Positions 14,324 through 18,160 of a stretch of DNA of 18,160 nucleotides are shown piece after piece. This DNA is from PALSA-894 sp049698215. GTDB lineage: Bacteria > Pseudomonadota > Alphaproteobacteria > Rhizobiales > Xanthobacteraceae. Each line of letters opens with the position of its first letter. The stretch's first letter is position 1. Location: NCBI GenBank assembly GCA_049698215.1, contig JBAVXH010000121.1:1-18160 (forward strand). Reading direction: 5' to 3'. The position numbers were made by a program, and so were the translations under genes. The notes below the pieces were generated by a model, which saw only the letters and a program-made list of their open reading frames with translations, made no database searches and had not been told where the DNA came from.

Positions 14324-16114
14324 ATGACCGACAGAACGACGACGTCCGAGGATCCCGATGGTCTGTGTGGCTACGCCACCCGGCCCTTCGCGTTCATTTT
14401 CCGCTATGTCCGTTTCCGCGCGCCGTCCCACGCCCTGATTGTGGCAGCGGTCCTTGCGGCGGTCGTGTGCTCGGTCACGACTCAATACGGCGTGAAATAT
14501 CTGGTTGATCAGCTCGCGCTTGGTCCGGCGACGTCGCATGGCATCTGGTTCGCGTTCGCATTGCTCGTCGGGCTGATCGCCGCCGACAATCTCTTGTGGC
14601 GTGTCGCAGGCTGGATCGCGAGCTTCACTTTCGTGCGCGTCACCGGCGACCTGCGGCGCGATTTGTTCCGCCACCTTACGGGTCATTCGCCGAGCTATTT
14701 CGCGGACCGGCTCCCGGGCATGCTGACCAGCCGTGTCACCGCAACGTCCAACGCCGTCTATACGCTCGAAACGATGTTCATCTGGAACGTGCTGCCGCCG
14801 TGCGCGGCGGTGGTGGTGGCGATCGGGTTTGTGGCCGCATTGAGCGGGCCGATGGCCCTCACGCTGGCCGTGGTCGGTGGGGTCGTGGTCGTCGCCATGT
14901 TCCGCATGGCAAGCGCGGGCCGCGCGCTACATCACGATTTCGCCGACAAGACCGCGAACGTCGACGGCGAGATGATCGACGTGGTCAGCAATATGCCGCT
15001 GGTGCGCGCCTACTGCGGGCTTCGCCGCGAGCACCGCCGCTTCGATCGCACCATCGACCGCGAGATGACCGCGCGCCAGCGTAGCCTCTGGTATCTGGAA
15101 CGCCTGCGCATCATCCATGCGCTCATCACTGTGGCGCTCACGATTGGCCTGCTCGCCTGGGCGATCTCGCTTTGGCACCGCGGCGCGATCACGACCGGTG
15201 ATGTGGTGCTCGCCTGTACGCTTGGCCTTTCCGTACTGCATGCGACGCGCGATCTCGCCGTCGCGCTGGTCGACGTGATCCAGCATCTCGCGCGCCTTGC
15301 CGAAGCGCTCGAAACGCTGCTGGTCCCGCACCAGCTGCGCGATCATCCGCACGCGGTGCCGCTGCGCAGGGCCGGCGCCAGCGTAACATTCGACAACGTG
15401 TCGTTCCGCCACCGCGACGGCCACCAGTTGTTCGAGAATCTGGACCTGCATCTGGACTCGGGCCAGCGGGTCGGACTCGTCGGACCTTCGGGTGCGGGGA
15501 AAACAACGCTGTTCGCGCTGCTGCAGCGCTTCTACGACGTGGACCGGGGCCGCGTATTGCTCGACAGACAGGATGTCGCGCGCGTCACCGAGGAGAGCCT
15601 GCGCGCCGCGATTGCCGTCGTGCCGCAGGATGTGTCGCTGTTCCACCGCTCCATCATGGAGAACGTTCGCTACGGCCGCCCGGAGGCAACCGACGCAGAG
15701 GTGTTCGCCGCAGCGCGCGCGGCCCGTTGCAACGACTTCATCGCCCTATTGCCGCAGGGTATGGCGACCATCGTGGGCGATCGCGGCACCAAGCTCTCAG
15801 GCGGCCAGCGCCAGCGCATCGCGATCGCGCGCGCGTTTCTGAAGGATGCGCCGCTGCTGCTGCTTGATGAAGCCACCTCCGCGCTCGACAGCGAATCCGA
15901 GGACGCGATCCGCGACGCGCTTGCGCGCCTGATGCGCGGCCGCACCGTGATTGCGATTGCACACCGCCTCTCCACGGTGCGCAATTTCGATCGCATCGTG
16001 GTTCTGCAGGCGGGCCGCATCGTCGAGGACGGCCCGCCCGACCAACTGATGCGGCGCCGCGGGCCGTACCGCGACCTGTTGCGGCGGCAGATGATCGTGA
16101 AGGAAGCGGCTTGA
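14324..16114 (+). CDS. ABC half-transporter, exporter type (fused membrane and ATPase domains)
   Basis: The 596-residue protein has a type IV exporter membrane domain (about 25-325, six segments) followed by a nucleotide-binding domain. The latter has Walker A GPSGAGKTT (387-395), Q-loop Gln435 in VVPQDVSLFH, signature LSGGQRQR (491-498), Walker B LLLLDEATSALD (511-522, Glu516) and switch His547 in AIAHRLST. All catalytic elements are intact, so a homodimer in the inner membrane is expected. The family (MsbA, Atm1 and multidrug exporters) moves lipids, peptides, glutathione conjugates, glucans or drugs. The closeness to a glycosyltransferase and a debranching enzyme allows glucan or glycolipid export, which is only inference. 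The ATG at 14324 has a weak GGCGG upstream. The stop lies 6 bp from the stop of the convergent binding-protein gene. Confidence 0.92.
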   Translation: MTDRTTTSEDPDGLCGYATRPFAFIFRYVRFRAPSHALIVAAVLAAVVCSVTTQYGVKYLVDQLALGPATSHGIWFAFALLVGLIAADNLLWRVAGWIASFTFVRVTGDLRRDLFRHLTGHSPSYFADRLPGMLTSRVTATSNAVYTLETMFIWNVLPPCAAVVVAIGFVAALSGPMALTLAVVGGVVVVAMFRMASAGRALHHDFADKTANVDGEMIDVVSNMPLVRAYCGLRREHRRFDRTIDREMTARQRSLWYLERLRIIHALITVALTIGLLAWAISLWHRGAITTGDVVLACTLGLSVLHATRDLAVALVDVIQHLARLAEALETLLVPHQLRDHPHAVPLRRAGASVTFDNVSFRHRDGHQLFENLDLHLDSGQRVGLVGPSGAGKTTLFALLQRFYDVDRGRVLLDRQDVARVTEESLRAAIAVVPQDVSLFHRSIMENVRYGRPEATDAEVFAAARAARCNDFIALLPQGMATIVGDRGTKLSGGQRQRIAIARAFLKDAPLLLLDEATSALDSESEDAIRDALARLMRGRTVIAIAHRLSTVRNFDRIVVLQAGRIVEDGPPDQLMRRRGPYRDLLRRQMIVKEAA

Positions 16115-16120
16115 TCCGGC

Positions 16121-17635
16121 CTACTTCCACTTCGCCAGGAAGAAGCGCGGCAACTCGTCCGGATAGGGCGCGAAATCGAGCTGCTTGGAGAAGCCGTAGG
16201 TGGTCACCGTGGTGAACATCGGCATCCAGTAGGCGCGCTCGGTGATGCGCTGGACAGCCGACGAATAGGCCTTGCGGCGCACATCCGCGTCGTTGGAAGA
16301 GCCGCCCTCCATCAGCCATTTAATCACGTCGGGATCGCGGGCGTAGTCGTCGGCCCCGCCGTCGAAGAAATTCGGCAGGATCGCGGAGACGTCGTTGATC
16401 GAGTAGCTGCCCCAGCTGCCGAAATACATGCGAAGCTCACCCGCCTTCGCGCGCTGCGTGACGGGCTGCACCTGCATCTGGTTGATCTTGGCGCGAATGC
16501 CGGCCGCCTGCAGGTAATTTTGCAGTGCCGCAGCCCACTGCGGCAGCATGTAGGTCGTCAGCTCGACATCGAAGCCGTCCGGATATCCGGCTTCCGCGAG
16601 AAGCTGCTTCGCCTTGGCGGGATTGTAATCGTACAGCGTTGCGATTTCGGCGTCACAGCCGAACTGCGGTGGGAAGCATGGCGCGGCAGGCACACGGCTG
16701 CCGCCGGTCACGAGCTTGTCGGCCATCGTCTGCCGGTCGACGGCGTGCCAGACCGCCTGCCGGACCTTCAGCTTGGTCATCGGATTGTCTGGGCCGGTGC
16801 GGCCGGAGGCGTCGAGCGAGAGGTAGCCGATCCGCATCGTCTCCTTGCGCACCGCCTGCAGGGGCGGAAGCTTGTTGACGTTGTCGAACTGGTCCGGGTT
16901 CATGTTCCAGATCCAGTCGACGCGCCCGGCGAGCAGCTCGGTCATCTCGGTGGTGGCGTCCGGAACGAACCGGACGTTCATTTTCTTGATCGTGGGCTTC
17001 TTCGGACTGCCGGCCCAGTAATCCTCGAAGCGCTCGAAATCGATCGAGACGCCCGGTTCGACCTTCACCATCTTGTAGGGACCGGCGCCGACCGGCGCCT
17101 TGTTGTAAGCTTCCGGGCCGACCTTCTCGCGATACGCCTTCGGGTAGATCGGGATCACCATCGCGAAATATTCGAGCGCTGCCGGGGTCGGCCGCTTCAG
17201 CTTGACGCGCACGGAGAGATCACCGGTCTTTTCCGCCTTGTAGAGCCAGGCGTAGTTCGCGGGCGTGGAGACCTTGCTGGTCGGATCGGCGATCAGGTTG
17301 AGCGTGTACACAACATCGTCCGCCGTGAACGGGCTGCCGTCATGGAATTTCACGTTCGGCCGCAGTGTGAACTCGATCGTGGTCGGATCCGGCGTCTTCC
17401 ATTCGGTGGCAAGCAGCGGCTCGAGCTTGAAGGTGTCGGGATTGCGGTAGACCAGCCCGTCCCAGCCGTGATGATGCATGATCACGCCGGTACGCAGGTT
17501 GTTGTAATAGGGGTCGATGTTGGGCAGTGCGTCGCGCATCGCGATGCGCAGCGTATCGGCGGATTTTTGCGCCGAAACCGGCGCCGCGCTCAACGCGATT
17601 GCCGCGAGAATTGCACCGAGCTTCACCATTCTCAT
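16121..17635 (-). CDS. Peptide/nickel-type ABC transporter periplasmic binding protein (SBP family 5)
   Basis: The product has 504 residues. A signal peptide covers 1-22 (Lys5, hydrophobic LGAILAAIALSAAP, cleavage after VSA), with no lipobox Cys, so it is a free periplasmic protein. The mature part follows DppA/OppA-type proteins: DTLRIAMRDALPNIDPYYNN, LEPLLATEWKTPDP, NVKFHDGSPFTADDVVYTLN, GAGPYKMVKVEPG and KVRQAVWHAVDRQTMADKLV, ending LPRFFLAKWK. The family binds di- and oligopeptides, opines, nickel chelates or oligosaccharides. The DppC-like permeases are not visible and presumably lie beyond the right edge. I chose the ATG at 17635 because GGGAG lies about 6 bp upstream; a GTG at 17650 lacks such a site. 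The ATPase gene ends 21 bp upstream, so this gene is probably the last of its operon. Confidence 0.92.
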   Translation of the reverse strand: MRMVKLGAILAAIALSAAPVSAQKSADTLRIAMRDALPNIDPYYNNLRTGVIMHHHGWDGLVYRNPDTFKLEPLLATEWKTPDPTTIEFTLRPNVKFHDGSPFTADDVVYTLNLIADPTSKVSTPANYAWLYKAEKTGDLSVRVKLKRPTPAALEYFAMVIPIYPKAYREKVGPEAYNKAPVGAGPYKMVKVEPGVSIDFERFEDYWAGSPKKPTIKKMNVRFVPDATTEMTELLAGRVDWIWNMNPDQFDNVNKLPPLQAVRKETMRIGYLSLDASGRTGPDNPMTKLKVRQAVWHAVDRQTMADKLVTGGSRVPAAPCFPPQFGCDAEIATLYDYNPAKAKQLLAEAGYPDGFDVELTTYMLPQWAAALQNYLQAAGIRAKINQMQVQPVTQRAKAGELRMYFGSWGSYSINDVSAILPNFFDGGADDYARDPDVIKWLMEGGSSNDADVRRKAYSSAVQRITERAYWMPMFTTVTTYGFSKQLDFAPYPDELPRFFLAKWK

Positions 17636-17656
17636 GTCGCTCTCCCTCACTCCCGG

Positions 17657-18160
17657 CTAGGCCAGATGGCACTCTACCATCGCTCCGCCGTCCCGGACCA
17701 TGGGCTGCGGCGCTTCGCTGCGGCAGCGCTCGACCGCGATGCGGCAACGCGGATGAAACCGGCAGCCCGGCGGGATGTTAGCGGGATCGGGCATGATGTC
17801 GCCGAGGCCGACATCCGGCACGCCGCGCCCGGGCTCGGGCGTCAGCACGCTTGCCAGCAAGGCTTGCGTGTAGGGATGGCGGGGTGTCCGAAACAGCGCG
17901 TCGGTCTCGCTGCGCTCGACGATGCGGCCGAGATACATCACGGCGACTTCGCTTGCGACATGCTCGACCACCGCGAGATTGTGGCTGATGAAGATGTAGG
18001 TCAGCTTCAGGTCGCGCCGCAGATCCGCGAGCAGGTTGAGGATCTGCGCCTGCACCGAGACGTCGAGCGCTGAGGTCGGCTCGTCGCAGATCACGATGCG
18101 CGGCTCGAGCACCAGCGCGCGCGCGATCGCGGCACGCTGGCGCTGCCCGCCGGAGAGCTG
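17657..18160 (-). CDS. Oligopeptide/dipeptide ABC importer ATPase, C-terminal part
   Basis: The visible 167 codons start at the ABC signature QLSGGQRQRAAIARAL at the right edge. Next come Walker B IVICDEPTSALDVSVQAQ, the switch His in YIFISHNLAVVEHV and the oligopeptide-importer C-terminal extension with HPYTQALLASVLTPEPG, IPPGCRFHPRCRIAVERC and VECHLA. The Cys-containing CRFHPRCxIAxxRC extension is typical of DppF/OppF-type and related subunits. Walker A and the N-terminus lie outside the window. It would drive import together with the binding protein encoded 21 bp downstream. The role class is clear, while DppD-like or DppF-like cannot be decided from this part. Confidence 0.92.
   Translation of the reverse strand, partial: QLSGGQRQRAAIARALVLEPRIVICDEPTSALDVSVQAQILNLLADLRRDLKLTYIFISHNLAVVEHVASEVAVMYLGRIVERSETDALFRTPRHPYTQALLASVLTPEPGRGVPDVGLGDIMPDPANIPPGCRFHPRCRIAVERCRSEAPQPMVRDGGAMVECHLA

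Noticed and set aside
16520..18073. Long + strand frame opposite the binding protein and ATPase
   Set aside because: Antisense shadow crossing two real genes and their intergenic gap, with no domain.

Overview
The window is GC-rich, densely coded chromosomal DNA of an alphaproteobacterium, most likely order Hyphomicrobiales near Bradyrhizobium, Rhodopseudomonas or the Xanthobacteraceae. Three things point there: a HisKA_2/HWE-type histidine kinase, a GGAAC-N17-CGTT promoter of the EcfG general-stress type, and intergenic palindromes of the kind I recall from Bradyrhizobium genomes. I see no rRNA, tRNA, CRISPR array, phage gene or transposase. The gene at each edge is cut by the window.

Left part (1-8575), small-molecule catabolism. 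On the + strand the end of a nitronate monooxygenase-like gene is translationally coupled to an alpha/beta hydrolase with an Asp nucleophile. On the - strand lie a beta-hydroxyacid dehydrogenase with a carboxymuconolactone decarboxylase-like protein (one operon), then an enoyl-CoA hydratase coupled to a family III CoA-transferase, then an HpcH/HpaI-type aldolase. An NHL beta-propeller gene is divergent from the aldolase. Between the two catabolic groups sit an orphan soluble histidine kinase and a small conserved-looking protein of unknown function. Together the enzymes could activate, hydrate, oxidise and cleave a branched or aromatic-derived acid. The substrate cannot be read from the sequence.

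Middle part (8576-14323), glucan and envelope functions. A large amylo-alpha-1,6-glucosidase-type debranching enzyme is followed by a secreted PRC-barrel protein with its own likely EcfG promoter, then by an MFS permease. A family 4 glycosyltransferase on the opposite strand converges on the permease.

Right part (14324-18160), transport. A full-length exporter-type ABC half-transporter (membrane plus ATPase domains) converges, with 6 bp between stops, on a peptide-type ABC importer operon. That operon shows its ATPase (cut by the window edge) followed by the periplasmic binding protein.

The most distinctive non-coding element is a 71-bp repeat made of two perfect 8-bp-stem hairpins. It occurs twice, each time at the junction of convergent genes. 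The second copy runs into the permease gene and supplies its last 22 codons. The one long gene-free stretch (2682-3126) holds a mosaic intergenic repeat, a 14-bp perfect palindrome and a coding-like but startless frame. I did not find a convincing wholly new system. The leads I rank highest are the repeat, the stress promoter, the CoA/aldolase module and the atypical orphan kinase.
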